Below are positions 51,651 to 60,421 of a stretch of DNA of 64,000 nt, one piece after another; position 1 is the stretch's first letter; each line of letters starts with the position of its first letter. Below the pieces are notes generated by a model, which saw only the letters and a program-made list of their open reading frames with translations, was not told where the DNA came from and searched no databases. The stretch covers positions 1,417,001-1,481,000 of the forward strand of contig NC_010337.2 in the NCBI RefSeq assembly GCF_000019165.1. The letters run 5' to 3'. Origin of the DNA: Heliomicrobium modesticaldum Ice1 (GTDB lineage Bacteria; Bacillota; Desulfitobacteriia; Heliobacteriales; Heliobacteriaceae). The translations under genes and the position numbers were made by a program.

Positions 51651-52469
51651 TTGATAGGCAACCGTTTTTTCACGCCTTCAGCGACGGCGCAACCTCTTCG
51701 TCATCGTTTACCGCCTTGGCATCGTTTCATCGCCGTCGGCGTCATTGCCGTGCTTTTGATGAGCGGTTGCAGCGCTCGCCCGGCGGCGCCGCCAAATTCG
51801 CCTGCCCGTTCAAAGGCCGGCGCCGAGCCGACTGCTTCAGGATCATCAGCGCCAGCAACGTCGCCTGTAACAGCTGCACCCGCCCCATTGGCGACGGAAA
51901 GGACCGCATCGCCGGACGATCAAACGCCGGCAGCCTCTCCGGTCTCCGAGGAGAACCGGAGAAAAGCGTTCGAATTGTACGAAAAGGGTTACTACGCCTT
52001 CGATGTGGAAAATGGACCGAATCGGCTGAAAAAAGCCATCTCCCTGTACGATCAAGCGCTGGCCCTTGACCCCAACTGCTATCAGGCTTACACGGGGAAG
52101 GGTATCGCCGTGGCCTTCATGGGCGACCTCGATGAGGCGTTGCGACTGCTCGATCGCGCCATCGCCATTCGATCCGATTACGGCTTCGCTTACTATAACC
52201 GGGGCCTCGCCTTAAAATATCACGGCCGTTTCGATGAAGCCCTCGTTTGGTTCGAGCGCTCGCTGACCTATGACCCAGATAACGCCTGGACATACTTCGG
52301 CATGGCGGCCATCTATGACGCCAAGGGAAACACCAGCGCATGCCTGGACAACCTGGCGAAAGCGATTGCGATCATGCCCTACTGCAAGGTGACAGCGAGA
52401 GAAAAGATCGAAGAAGACTTCCGCCATGTCAAGGCGTTGCCGGAGTTCAAAAAGCTGATCGCCGAGTGA
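51651..52469 (+). CDS. TPR-repeat lipoprotein
   Basis: A 272-residue exported protein. A basic N-terminus and hydrophobic segment (residues 26-39) end in the lipobox LLMSGC, with C40 as the lipidated cysteine. A Pro/Ala/Ser-rich linker runs to about 95. Then come about four tetratricopeptide repeats (KAISLYDQALALDPNCYQAY; EALRLLDRAIAIRSDYGFAY; EALVWFERSLTYDPDNAWTY). TTG 51651 is preferred (GGGGTG 6 bases before); GTG 51642 overlaps that site. It is likely a protein-interaction platform on the outer face of the membrane. No partner gene is evident. Confidence 0.82.
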   Translation: MIGNRFFTPSATAQPLRHRLPPWHRFIAVGVIAVLLMSGCSARPAAPPNSPARSKAGAEPTASGSSAPATSPVTAAPAPLATERTASPDDQTPAASPVSEENRRKAFELYEKGYYAFDVENGPNRLKKAISLYDQALALDPNCYQAYTGKGIAVAFMGDLDEALRLLDRAIAIRSDYGFAYYNRGLALKYHGRFDEALVWFERSLTYDPDNAWTYFGMAAIYDAKGNTSACLDNLAKAIAIMPYCKVTAREKIEEDFRHVKALPEFKKLIAE

Positions 52470-52540
52470 GAAAGATGGCAGACCGGATGGTACAGAACCG
52501 TTAAGGAAGGATCATTATAAGAACAGGGTGGAAAAGAGAA

Positions 52541-53077
52541 ATGGATGCGGAAACAATGAATGCCAGTAAGGACGATGCAAAGCAACTAGACTGGCAGGAG
52601 AACGATGCCAAGCCTGTGGGCTCCGACGCGACACCTAGAGCGGAAACATCCCTTGCGGGGCGCGACTTTTTCCGGACGTTGCAATCCTTTTATGAGTGCG
52701 CCATGAGCACCGTCTCGCGGATCAGCCAGCGGACCGACCTGACCTTTACCCAGTTGCAGATCATGAACCACATCAATTATCGCGGTCTTGCCCTTCAGAA
52801 AGAGATGCGCAAGCAGTTTCACCTGACCCAGGGGGCGCTGTCGACGGCCCTGAAAGATCTGGAGAAGCGGGAGCTGATCACGCGCACCCAGAGCCCCGTC
52901 GACCAGCGCGAGTGGGTGATCGCCCTCTCGCCGCAAGGGGAGAAACTGCTGGCGGAAATCGGCCAACCCCTGTACAACCAGCTGCAAAAGCTTACCGAAG
53001 CGCATCCCCAACAAGTAGGCCAGCTGATCGATTCGGTGGAGTGGTTTTCGGATACCTTTTCTCTCGAAGAAGTATAG
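52541..53077 (+). CDS. MarR-family transcriptional regulator
   Basis: A 178-residue winged-helix protein. After a polar N-terminal extension of about 40 residues it has the MarR core: LTFTQLQIMNHINYRG, QKEMRKQFHLTQGALSTALK (recognition helix) and LEKRELITRTQSPVDQREWV (wing). The effector is unknown and no adjacent target gene is obvious. The last codons fall in the first unit of a 27-bp tandem repeat that continues past the stop. Confidence 0.85.
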   Translation: MDAETMNASKDDAKQLDWQENDAKPVGSDATPRAETSLAGRDFFRTLQSFYECAMSTVSRISQRTDLTFTQLQIMNHINYRGLALQKEMRKQFHLTQGALSTALKDLEKRELITRTQSPVDQREWVIALSPQGEKLLAEIGQPLYNQLQKLTEAHPQQVGQLIDSVEWFSDTFSLEEV

Positions 53078-53167
53078 CGGAAGAACTCTCTCGAAGAAGC
53101 ATAGCGGGAGAATTATCCGGAAGAAGCATAGCGGGAGAATTCTCCCGGAGAAGTATAGCGTGCGAAT
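53060..53167 (+). repeat. 27-bp tandem repeat at the end of the MarR gene
   Basis: Four contiguous units (53060-53086, 53087-53113, 53114-53140, 53141-53167), consensus around CGAAGAAGCATAGCGGGAGA. The first contains the gene's stop codon TAG, so the 3' end of the gene has been copied three times downstream. Confidence 0.9.
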
Positions 53168-53211
53168 CATTGTTGTCTAAGAGCGGAGGAAGAGAACGGC
53201 CCCTCTGAAAA

Positions 53212-53242
53212 AAGGGCCCTTGACTGAGCGGTCAAGGGCCTC
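53212..53242 (-). terminator. Terminator of the IscA-like gene
   Basis: GGCCCTTGAC / GTCAAGGGCC forms a 10-bp stem with a 6-base loop. The T-run lies on the minus strand (AAAAAA at 53208-53213 on the plus strand). Confidence 0.8.
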
Positions 53243-53256
53243 TCGCGCGCGATGAA

Positions 53257-53568
53257 TCACAGATCGCACTGGCTGTTGCAGGAGCTGCAGGTCGAGTTGC
53301 AACTGGATGTAGCAAGAAAACCGGGATCTTCATCGCTGTCATCGTAATCGATGCGCAGCCCTCGAAGATAATCCTTGCTCATGTCATCAGCCACAAAAGG
53401 GATCCCTGCCGCTTCGATGACGACATCGCCGCGTTTGGTTTCGAATTCAAGGCCTAGGTCATAGGCCGAGTGTTCCCGGCTGAGGGCAAAAATCCGGACG
53501 TATTTTGCTTTGCTTTCCTCCAGGAGCTCGATGAGCTTCTGACGCCCTTTCTCGGTCACCGTGATCAC
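53257..53568 (-). CDS. IscA/HesB-like protein with a C-terminal cysteine cluster
   Basis: A 103-residue protein with the HesB/IscA-type opening ITVTEKGRQKLIELLEES and a beta-rich middle (DLGLEFETKRGDVVIEAAGI). True IscA proteins have one Cys near position 35 and a CGC motif near the end. Here the first Cys is absent (REHSAYDL) and the tail is CNSTCSSCNSQC, spaced C-x3-C-x2-C-x3-C. It resembles the HesB-like (seleno)protein group, with Cys where others may have selenocysteine. GTG 53568 follows GGAGGT by 7 bases. A metal- or cluster-binding role is inferred. Confidence 0.7.
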   Translation of the reverse strand: MITVTEKGRQKLIELLEESKAKYVRIFALSREHSAYDLGLEFETKRGDVVIEAAGIPFVADDMSKDYLRGLRIDYDDSDEDPGFLATSSCNSTCSSCNSQCDL

Positions 53569-53723
53569 GGGAACCACCTCCACCTTGATTTTACCCCTCC
53601 CTGAACTAAAATCAATACAAAAAAGAAGAACAAACCAAGAGAAAGGGAAAAGAGGAAGGAGAGATGAGTCGCGGAATGATTTGTGAAGGGAATTGTGAAG
53701 TGAGGCGGGTCTAGAAGCGCGGC

Positions 53724-53750
53724 AAAAAACCCGGATGTTGAACACCCGGG
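53724..53750 (-). terminator. Terminator downstream of the miniprotein gene
   Basis: On the minus strand CCCGGGTGTT / AACATCCGGG (one mismatch) is followed by TTTTTT. It ends the transcript that would carry the 36-residue ORF at 53970-53860. The rest of the 291-base gap holds no gene. Confidence 0.8.
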
Positions 53751-53859
53751 CTGGATACAGAACCTTCATTCGTCAAAACGCCCTATGAAACGGTGATTTA
53801 CGCGCCCTTCGCACAGATATGTAAGACTGTCGGGGTCTGCGACTTTCGCAGGTCACCCT

Positions 53860-53970
53860 TTATGCATGGGTGAAAGCCGCTAACCCTGCTGCTACGAGAA
53901 CCACGATCAACAGGGAGATCAAATCCCATTCGTGGGAGGTCATTCTCGATTCATTCGTACAGGATTTCAT
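53860..53970 (-). CDS. 36-residue single-helix membrane miniprotein
   Basis: ATG 53970 follows GAGGTGAAGCCG on the minus strand. The product has a polar N-terminus of about 16 residues (MKSCTNESRMTSHEWD), one membrane helix (LISLLIVVLVAAGLAAF) and ends THA. Histidines flank the helix on both sides (positions 13 and 35). A good terminator 110 bases downstream supports real transcription. It is divergent from argH and 1.7 kb from the pshB pair. No homologue is recognised; a small membrane subunit such as heliobacterial PshX is a possibility to test. Confidence 0.55.
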   Translation of the reverse strand: MKSCTNESRMTSHEWDLISLLIVVLVAAGLAAFTHA

Positions 53971-54130
53971 CGGCTTCACCTCGCTTCGTTTCTGAAGTAT
54001 ACTTATTAGACAGCGAAGTGGGCAAAAAAGTTCCATTACAAAAGCGCTGGAGCGCCCATTTCCCACATATTTTTCGAGCATTCTGCCGGAGAACTTCTTC
54101 CGGTTGGCAATTGACGAGGAGGCAGCGCAA

Positions 54131-55513
54131 GTGTCCAAAAAACTGTGGGGCGGCCGTTTCCAAAAAGGAACCGACAAGGTCGTCGAGGATTTCCATTCGT
54201 CTATCTCTTTCGATCAGCGACTGTATAAGCAGGATATCCGCGGTTCCATGGCCCATGCTCGCATGCTCGGCCAACAGGGCATCATCGCCGAGAGTGACGC
54301 CCAGACAATCATTGCCGGCCTGGAGGGCATCCTGACCGACATCGAAGCCGGGCGCATCGAATTCGACGTGGCTGCCGAAGACATTCACATGAACATCGAG
54401 AAGATCCTGACCGAGCGCATCGGTGACATCGGCAAGAAGCTGCACACCGCCCGAAGCCGCAACGACCAGGTGGCCCTGGACATCCGCCTCTACCTGCGCG
54501 ACGAGATCGCCGAGACGCGTGCGCTGCTGGCTGACCTGATCACCACCCTGCTCGACACGGCTGAGGCGAACCTGGACACGATCATGCCCGGCTACACGCA
54601 CCTGCAAAAGGCCCAGCCGATCACCCTGGCGCACCACCTGCTGGCCTACGTGCAGATGTTTGACCGCGACCGCGACCGGCTGGCCGACTGTGCCCGCCGT
54701 CTCAACCGCTCGCCCCTGGGCTCCGGCGCCTTGGCCGGCACCACCTTTCCCTTGGATCGCATGGCCGTCGCAAAAGAGCTCGGCTTCGACGGCATCACAG
54801 AAAACAGCCTCGACGGCGTGTCGGACCGCGATTTTGCGATCGAGTTCTGCGCTGCCGCCTCCCTGATCATGATGCACCTCTCGCGCTTTTGCGAAGAGAT
54901 CATCCTCTGGAGCAGCCAGGAGTTCTCTTTCATTGAGCTCGATGACGCCTACTCCACCGGCAGCTCCATGATGCCCCAAAAGAAAAACCCCGACGTGGCC
55001 GAACTCATCCGCGGCAAGACAGGCCGCGTCTATGGCGACCTGATGGCTCTGCTCACGGTGATGAAGTCCCTGCCGCTGGCCTACAACAAGGATATGCAGG
55101 AGGACAAAGAGAGCCTCTTCGACGCCGTCGACACCGTCAAAGGCTGCCTGACCGTCTTCATACCCATGATCGCCACCATGCGCGTCCGACGGGAAACGAT
55201 GAAAAAGGGGGCCCGGGGCGGCTTCACCAACGCCACCGATGTGGCCGACTACCTGGCCAAGAAGGGCGTTTCCTTCCGGGAAGCCCATGAGATCGTCGGC
55301 AAGATGGTGCTGCTCTGCGTCCAAAAGGGCCTGGCCTTCGACGACCTCGCTTTTGACGACTTCCGCGCCTGTTCCGACGCCTTCGGCGAGGACATTTACG
55401 AGGCCATTCAGGTGGAGCGCTGCGTGTCCGACCGCAAGGTTCCCGGCGGCCCGGCGCCGGAAGCGGTTAAGGAAGCTATAGCGCAAGCGCGGCGGCGGTT
55501 GAAGGAGCAATAA
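54131..55513 (+). CDS. argH: Argininosuccinate lyase
   Basis: ArgH splits argininosuccinate into arginine and fumarate, the last step of the pathway. The 460-residue protein starts [19 protein letters not shown] and has [12 protein letters not shown], the [13 protein letters not shown] segment, and the signature loop [12 protein letters not shown] with the catalytic serine. GTG 54131 is 8 bases after GAGGAGG. It is separated from argG by 19.6 kb. The upstream region contains AAGTATACTT (53995-54004), a palindrome between the divergent start sites. Confidence 0.97.
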   Translation: MSKKLWGGRFQKGTDKVVEDFHSSISFDQRLYKQDIRGSMAHARMLGQQGIIAESDAQTIIAGLEGILTDIEAGRIEFDVAAEDIHMNIEKILTERIGDIGKKLHTARSRNDQVALDIRLYLRDEIAETRALLADLITTLLDTAEANLDTIMPGYTHLQKAQPITLAHHLLAYVQMFDRDRDRLADCARRLNRSPLGSGALAGTTFPLDRMAVAKELGFDGITENSLDGVSDRDFAIEFCAAASLIMMHLSRFCEEIILWSSQEFSFIELDDAYSTGSSMMPQKKNPDVAELIRGKTGRVYGDLMALLTVMKSLPLAYNKDMQEDKESLFDAVDTVKGCLTVFIPMIATMRVRRETMKKGARGGFTNATDVADYLAKKGVSFREAHEIVGKMVLLCVQKGLAFDDLAFDDFRACSDAFGEDIYEAIQVERCVSDRKVPGGPAPEAVKEAIAQARRRLKEQ

Positions 55514-55547
55514 GGGACAAACCTGAAACAATTCGCAAAAATAGTGA

Positions 55548-55576
55548 TTGAAGCCAGATCATATCCGTGATATGGT
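55548..55576 (+). promoter_or_regulatory. Promoter of the pshB pair with an internal palindrome
   Basis: TTGAAG (55548-55553) and TATGGT (55571-55576) are 17 bases apart. CATATC-CGT-GATATG (55560-55574) is a perfect 6-bp inverted repeat lying in the spacer and reaching into the -10 box, a position suited to a repressor. Confidence 0.6.
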
Positions 55577-55623
55577 AAAAGTGTTGGAAGTGAACCCGAT
55601 ACACTTTAGGGGGTGAACTTAGG

Positions 55624-55788
55624 GTGGTCTATAAAATCTCTGACGCTTGCGTCGCTTGCGGCGCTTGCGAAGATGCGTGCCCCGTGAATGCAATCATCAA
55701 AGGCGATGTCTATTCCATCACAGATGCCTGCATCGACTGCGGAACTTGTGCTGACACTTGCCCAGCCGGCGCTATCAGCGAGGGTTAA
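55624..55788 (+). CDS. pshB: Two-[4Fe-4S] ferredoxin, PshB type (first copy)
   Basis: A 54-residue ferredoxin with two CxxCxxCxxxC(P) motifs: CVACGACEDACP and CIDCGTCADTCP. Heliobacterial PshB proteins are dicluster ferredoxins of this size that accept electrons from the FX cluster of the type I reaction centre; H. modesticaldum has two adjacent genes for them. GTG 55624 follows AGGGGGTGA by 7 bases. The second copy starts 78 bases downstream. Which copy corresponds to PshBI or PshBII is not settled here. Confidence 0.88.
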   Translation: MVYKISDACVACGACEDACPVNAIIKGDVYSITDACIDCGTCADTCPAGAISEG

Positions 55789-55866
55789 GGCAGAATTATT
55801 CTCGCTGGGTGTGGTGTGTTTCTAGATGAACACTATAGGGATTTAGGAAGGCAGGTGAAAAGAACA

Positions 55867-56031
55867 ATGGCTTACAAAATCACCGATGCTTGCACCGCTT
55901 GCGGCGCTTGCATGGACGGCTGCTGCGTTGGCGCCATCGTCGAAGGCAAAAAGTACTCCATCACCAGTGACTGCGTGGACTGCGGCGTTTGCGCCGACAA
56001 GTGCCCCGTAGACGCCATCATTCCTGGCTGA
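55867..56031 (+). CDS. pshB: Two-[4Fe-4S] ferredoxin, PshB type (second copy)
   Basis: A 54-residue ferredoxin with cluster motifs CTACGACMDGCC and CVDCGVCADKCP. The proline that normally follows the fourth cysteine of the first motif is replaced by a cysteine (CCVGA), giving a ninth Cys. ATG 55867 follows AGGTGA by 9 bases. It forms a tandem pair with the preceding gene, of which it is a diverged duplicate (YKI(T/S)DAC start in both). A strong terminator follows. It is likely a soluble electron carrier at the cytoplasmic face of the reaction centre. Confidence 0.9.
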   Translation: MAYKITDACTACGACMDGCCVGAIVEGKKYSITSDCVDCGVCADKCPVDAIIPG

Positions 56032-56046
56032 TCGAACATAACCTGC

Positions 56047-56084
56047 AAAAGCGTCCCTTGGCTGTTGTCAAGGGGCGCTTTTTT
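56047..56084 (+). terminator. Terminator of the pshB pair
   Basis: AAAAGCG(T)CCCTTG pairs with CAAGGGGCGCTTTT around an 8-base loop and is followed by a T-run. Confidence 0.88.
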
Positions 56085-56325
56085 AGTGCGCCCGGCATGG
56101 GCCTTGTCTCCTCTCAGAGTGCGCAGCAGGGGGCCTTGTCTCTTCAGATTTTTCGATGAGAGAGGAATTCTCCAATCGGTCACGAATATGATCCATTCAA
56201 GTTTTTTGTCTCAAGTTTCTTGTCGACAGAACGACGTTCCATGAACGGTTCGATGGTATGCCGGGCAGGCGAGAAGCCTGATGGATGCAACAATGGATTG
56301 CAGCAGAACGGGAGGATGGAAGGCA

Positions 56326-56610
56326 ATGCGGCAATGGCGCATGAATGGGGTTGCTGTCGCCCTTTTGCAAGAAGGCGGAACAGGGCGGACAGCAGGGTCT
56401 TTCTGTGACCTTTTGGCGGACAGTCGAAGCGCCGGTCCCTCTGCCGGCAGGGCAGGGAGGGGATCCGGCTCTTTGGTTGTCCCTTTTATTCTATCTGGAG
56501 GCCCTCATTCGGTGCAATTTGACCAAAACACAGGCAGAGGCCAATGCACATCTCTACAGGCAGCTCTAAAAGCAGCGATGATTCGCTCCGGTGAGGGGGT
56601 GGCCGCGTGA
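56326..56610 (+). CDS. Uncertain small ORF upstream of paaK
   Basis: The 575-base gap between the pshB pair and paaK contains two overlapping candidate frames. One (ATG 56326, GGGAGGA upstream) ends in TGA overlapping the paaK GTG as GTGA, typical of coupled genes, but its product is Gly/Ser/Arg-rich with no domain. The other (ATG 56345 to 56569, 74 residues) has more protein-like composition but no ribosome site. At most one is real. Confidence 0.3.
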   Translation: MRQWRMNGVAVALLQEGGTGRTAGSFCDLLADSRSAGPSAGRAGRGSGSLVVPFILSGGPHSVQFDQNTGRGQCTSLQAALKAAMIRSGEGVAA

Positions 56611-57908
56611 TCTGGAATCGTGAGATGGAGTGCATCGACCGGGAGTCTCTCCGCCGGCTGCAGCTGACGCGCCTGCAAGAGACACTGCAACGGGTCTACA
56701 GCCAGGTTCCCTTTTACCGGCAGCGTTTTGATCAAGCCGGGGTGCGTCCCGAAGACCTGAAGACGCTGGAGGACATCAGGAAGTTTCCCTTCACGACCAA
56801 GACAGACCTGCGCGATCAATACCCCTTCGGCCTTTTCGCCGTCCCCAAGCAGGACCTGATCCGCTTGCACGCCTCTTCCGGCACGACGGGCAAGCCGATC
56901 GTCGGCGGCTACACCCGCAGCGACTTGGAACGCTGGACCGAACAGGTGGCCCGCATCGCCGTCATGGCCGGCGTGACGAGTGAGGACGTGGCTCAGATCG
57001 CCTTCACCTACGGCCTCTTCACCGGTGGCTTCGGCCTCCATTACGGGCTGGAAAAAGTGGGCTGCACCATCGTGCCTGCTTCGGGCGGCAACACGCGGCG
57101 CCAGATCATGCTCATGCAGGACTTTGCCACGACCGTGCTCGTTTGCACGCCCAGTTACGCCCTCCACCTGGCCGAAGAGGCGCGGGCCATGGGCATCGAC
57201 CCGGCGAGTCTGTCGCTGCGCGTCGGCCTCTTCGGTTCGGAGCCCTGGTCAGAGGGGATGCGCCGGGAGATTCAAAAGGCCTGGGGCATCTGCGCTACTG
57301 ACAACTACGGCCTGACTGAATTGGGCGGTCCTGGCGTGGCCGGCGAGTGCTTACATACAGCGGGACTGCATATTCTCGAAGACCACTTCCTGGCCGAGGT
57401 CATCGACCCGGAGACGGGCGAGCCCGTCGAGGAAGGTTGCGAAGGAGAACTGGTCTTCACCACCTTGACCAAGGAAGGGTTCCCCATCATCCGCTACCGC
57501 ACCAAGGACATCAGCTGCATCGACCGGAGCCCTTGTGCCTGCGGGCGGACGCTGGCGCGCATGCGCCGCGTCACCGGTCGCACCGACGATATGCTGATCA
57601 TCCGGGGCGTCAACGTCTTTCCGTCCCAGATCGAGAGCGTACTCATGGAGATCGAAGGCGTGGCGCCTCACTACCTGTTGGTCGTCGACCGCCAAGGCTA
57701 TCTCGACACACTGGAAGTCCAGGTCGAGATGGCCGAAGAGCGGCTCGTCGACAATTACCGCGAACTGGAGGCGAAGACCGCCGCCATCCGGGAGCGGCTG
57801 AAAAGCGTCCTTTCCGTCAGCGCCAAGGTGCGCCTCGTCGAGCCTCGCTCTCTGGAGCGGAGCCCCGGCAAAGCCAAGCGCATCCTCGACCGGCGTCCGA
57901 GGGATTAG
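56607..57908 (+). CDS. paaK: Phenylacetate-CoA ligase
   Basis: An AMP-forming ligase that activates phenylacetate or related aryl acids with CoA. The 433-residue protein has the P-loop [16 protein letters not shown] near residues 88-103, the adenylate-binding [12 protein letters not shown] and [21 protein letters not shown], and the C-terminal lysine in [11 protein letters not shown] 56607 follows GAGGGGG. It directly precedes iorA-iorB, 32 bases away, so the operon could interconvert aryl acids, aryl-CoA and aryl 2-oxoacids with ferredoxin. Confidence 0.95.
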   Translation: MIWNREMECIDRESLRRLQLTRLQETLQRVYSQVPFYRQRFDQAGVRPEDLKTLEDIRKFPFTTKTDLRDQYPFGLFAVPKQDLIRLHASSGTTGKPIVGGYTRSDLERWTEQVARIAVMAGVTSEDVAQIAFTYGLFTGGFGLHYGLEKVGCTIVPASGGNTRRQIMLMQDFATTVLVCTPSYALHLAEEARAMGIDPASLSLRVGLFGSEPWSEGMRREIQKAWGICATDNYGLTELGGPGVAGECLHTAGLHILEDHFLAEVIDPETGEPVEEGCEGELVFTTLTKEGFPIIRYRTKDISCIDRSPCACGRTLARMRRVTGRTDDMLIIRGVNVFPSQIESVLMEIEGVAPHYLLVVDRQGYLDTLEVQVEMAEERLVDNYRELEAKTAAIRERLKSVLSVSAKVRLVEPRSLERSPGKAKRILDRRPRD

Positions 57909-57940
57909 ACAAAAAGCAGAGACAAAAGGGGGACTATCGT

Positions 57941-59764
57941 TTGAAGACGCTCTTGACCGGCAATGAAGCCATCGCTCGCGGCGCCTATGAATACGGCGTG
58001 ACCGTAGCGGCGGCCTACCCCGGCACGCCCAGCACGGAGATCCTTGAAAACATCGCCAAGTATTCGGAAATCTACTGCCAGTGGTCCCCCAACGAGAAGG
58101 TGGCCCTGGAGGTCGGCATCGGCGCCGCCATCGCCGGCGCGCGGACCATCGTGACGATGAAGCACGTCGGTGTCAACGTCGCAGCCGATCCCCTCTTCAC
58201 GGCGGCTTATACGGGCGTGCGCGGCGGCCTTGTCCTTGTTTCCGCCGACGACCCGGGCATGCACTCCTCCCAGAACGAGCAGGATAACCGCAACTATGCG
58301 CCCTTCGCCAAAATCCCCATGCTGGAACCATCTGACGCCCAGGAAGCCAAGGACATGGTCAAACTGGCCCTGGACATGTCGGAACGCTTCGATACGCCGG
58401 TGCTGCTGCGCATCACCACCCGCATCGCTCATTCCCAGAGCCTGGTCGAACTGGGCGAGCCGGTAGCGCGTGTCGTCCAACCCTACAAAAAGGACGCCAA
58501 AAAATACGTCATGATCCCTGCCTATGCCAGAACGCGGCGGCTCTTCATCGAAGAGCGGGACAAACAGTTGGCCGATTTCTCTGAAACAGTGGAAGTCAAT
58601 CGCATCGAGATGAGAGACCCCTCCTTCGGCATCATCACCTCCGGCGTCAGCTACCAGTACGTTCGGGAAGCCTTCCCCAACGCGTCGGTCCTTCGCCTCG
58701 GCATGACCCATCCGTTGCCGAAGGACAAGATCGCCGATTTCGCCGAAGCTGTCGACGTGCTCTTCGTGGTGGAAGAACTGGATCCCTACTTGGAAGATCG
58801 CATCCGGGCCATGGGCATCGAGGTTATCGGCAAGTCGATCCTGCCGGCTTATGGCGAGCTCTCGGTCAACCTCGTGAAAAAGCAGATCCTTGCGGTCCTC
58901 GGCGTGGTCGGTGAACCTGGCGAAGACGCCGCCGCACCGGACAGCGCCGAAGACAGCGGCGCCTGCGGCGGAAACGAGGCAGTGCAACCGAGCGAGTCGA
59001 GCCAGACAGCCGAGCCCTTCAACGCCCCTGTCCGCCCTCCCGTCATGTGCCCCGGCTGTCCCCATCGCGGGGTTTTCTATATCCTGCGCGAACTCCGGCT
59101 GGTCGTCTCCGGCGACATCGGCTGTTATACCTTGGGCACCATGGCGCCGCTCGAAGCCATGGATACCTGCATCTGCATGGGTGCCTCCGTTTCCGGCGCG
59201 CTCGGCATGGAAAAGGCCAACCCCGATCTGGCTCGCCGCCTCGTCGCCGTCATCGGCGATTCCACCTTCCTCCACTCCGGCGTGACCGGTCTGATGGACA
59301 TCGTCTACAACGGTGGCACCTCGACGGTGATCATCCTCGACAACTCGACCACCGCCATGACGGGCCACCAGCACAACCCCTCCACCGGCCAGACGCTGAT
59401 GGGCAAGGAAGCGCCCGTCGTCGACTTCGTCGCCCTTGCCAAGGCCATCGGCGTCAAGCGCGTCGTTGAGGTCGATCCCCTCGACCTAGACCGCGTCAAA
59501 GCGGTGATCAAGGAAGAAGTAGCTGCCCCCGAACCGTCGGTGATCATCACCCGCCGTCCCTGCGCCCTCATCGTCAAAAACACGGAAAAAGCGCTCGAGT
59601 GCGTCGGTTGCAAGGGCTGCAAAGCCTGCCTGCGCATCGGCTGCCCGGCCCTCTCCTTTGACAAGGCCAACCGCAAGGCTGTCGTCAACAGCGCCCTTTG
59701 CACCGGCTGCGGCCTCTGCGCCCAGCTCTGTATGTTTGACGCGCTGCGAAAGGTCGGTGAATAG
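57941..59764 (+). CDS. iorA: Indolepyruvate ferredoxin oxidoreductase, alpha subunit
   Basis: IorA binds thiamine pyrophosphate and oxidises aryl pyruvates to aryl acetyl-CoA, reducing ferredoxin; with enough reductant it can run in reverse. The 607-residue product starts MKTLLTGNEAIARGAYEYGV. The TPP-binding part begins at CPGCPHRGVFY (near 370), with GDIGCYTLG and GDSTFLHSG. A C-terminal two-cluster ferredoxin domain starts near 553 (CVGCKGCKAC...CTGCGLCAQLC). TTG 57941 follows AAAAGGGGGA; the frame is open far upstream through paaK, but only this start has a ribosome site. Confidence 0.96.
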   Translation: MKTLLTGNEAIARGAYEYGVTVAAAYPGTPSTEILENIAKYSEIYCQWSPNEKVALEVGIGAAIAGARTIVTMKHVGVNVAADPLFTAAYTGVRGGLVLVSADDPGMHSSQNEQDNRNYAPFAKIPMLEPSDAQEAKDMVKLALDMSERFDTPVLLRITTRIAHSQSLVELGEPVARVVQPYKKDAKKYVMIPAYARTRRLFIEERDKQLADFSETVEVNRIEMRDPSFGIITSGVSYQYVREAFPNASVLRLGMTHPLPKDKIADFAEAVDVLFVVEELDPYLEDRIRAMGIEVIGKSILPAYGELSVNLVKKQILAVLGVVGEPGEDAAAPDSAEDSGACGGNEAVQPSESSQTAEPFNAPVRPPVMCPGCPHRGVFYILRELRLVVSGDIGCYTLGTMAPLEAMDTCICMGASVSGALGMEKANPDLARRLVAVIGDSTFLHSGVTGLMDIVYNGGTSTVIILDNSTTAMTGHQHNPSTGQTLMGKEAPVVDFVALAKAIGVKRVVEVDPLDLDRVKAVIKEEVAAPEPSVIITRRPCALIVKNTEKALECVGCKGCKACLRIGCPALSFDKANRKAVVNSALCTGCGLCAQLCMFDALRKVGE

Positions 59765-59766
59765 GG

Positions 59767-60360
59767 ATGAAAAAGAGCATGAACATCCTTCTCGTCGGCG
59801 TCGGCGGTCAGGGAACCATCCTCGCCTCCAAAATCCTCAGCCATGTGGCCCTGGCCCAGGGCTGGGACGTCAAGATGTCCGAGATTCACGGCATGGCCCA
59901 GCGGGGTGGTTCCGTCGTCACTCAGGTCCGCCTTGGAGAAAAGGTCTACTCGCCGATCATCGAACCGGGCGAAGCAGATATCATTGTCGGCTTTGAAAAA
60001 CTGGAGGCCTACCGCTGGACCCATATGCTGCGCCCCGGTGGAACCATGATCGTCAACGACCAGAAGATCGAACCGCTGCCGGTTCTGATCGGGGCGGCCG
60101 CCTATCCCGAAGGGATCATCGAGGCTATCGGCGAGCGCGTCAGCCGCCTGATCGTCGTCCCCGCTCTCGATCTGGCCGCCAAGCTCGGCAACCCGAAGGC
60201 GGCTAACGTGGTCCTCATGGGAGTACTGGCATCGGTCATGGACATCTCCCGCGAAACCTGGGATGCGGCGCTGGCGGCCCGCGTTCCCGCCCGTTTCCTC
60301 GAACTCAACCAGCGCGCCTTCGCAGCGGGACTTGATCACCGGGAACGGAAAGAAGCGTAA
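59767..60360 (+). CDS. iorB: Indolepyruvate ferredoxin oxidoreductase, beta subunit
   Basis: The small subunit of the IorAB complex, a pyruvate:ferredoxin-oxidoreductase gamma-type domain. The 197-residue protein has ILLVGVGGQGTILASKIL at the start and SEIHGMAQRGGSVVTQVR, both typical. It begins two bases after the iorA stop. The operon ends at a terminator at 60422. Confidence 0.95.
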   Translation: MKKSMNILLVGVGGQGTILASKILSHVALAQGWDVKMSEIHGMAQRGGSVVTQVRLGEKVYSPIIEPGEADIIVGFEKLEAYRWTHMLRPGGTMIVNDQKIEPLPVLIGAAAYPEGIIEAIGERVSRLIVVPALDLAAKLGNPKAANVVLMGVLASVMDISRETWDAALAARVPARFLELNQRAFAAGLDHRERKEA

Positions 60361-60421
60361 AGCGTAGAAAGGCGACATGCAGCAAGACAGCGCTGAAAAA
60401 GCGCGCAGAGCAAGACAGCAC

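Noticed and set aside
57347-57940. Upstream extension of the iorA frame
   Set aside because: The frame is open through paaK only by chance; the translated part is Arg/Pro-rich and the true iorA start at 57941 has a ribosome site.
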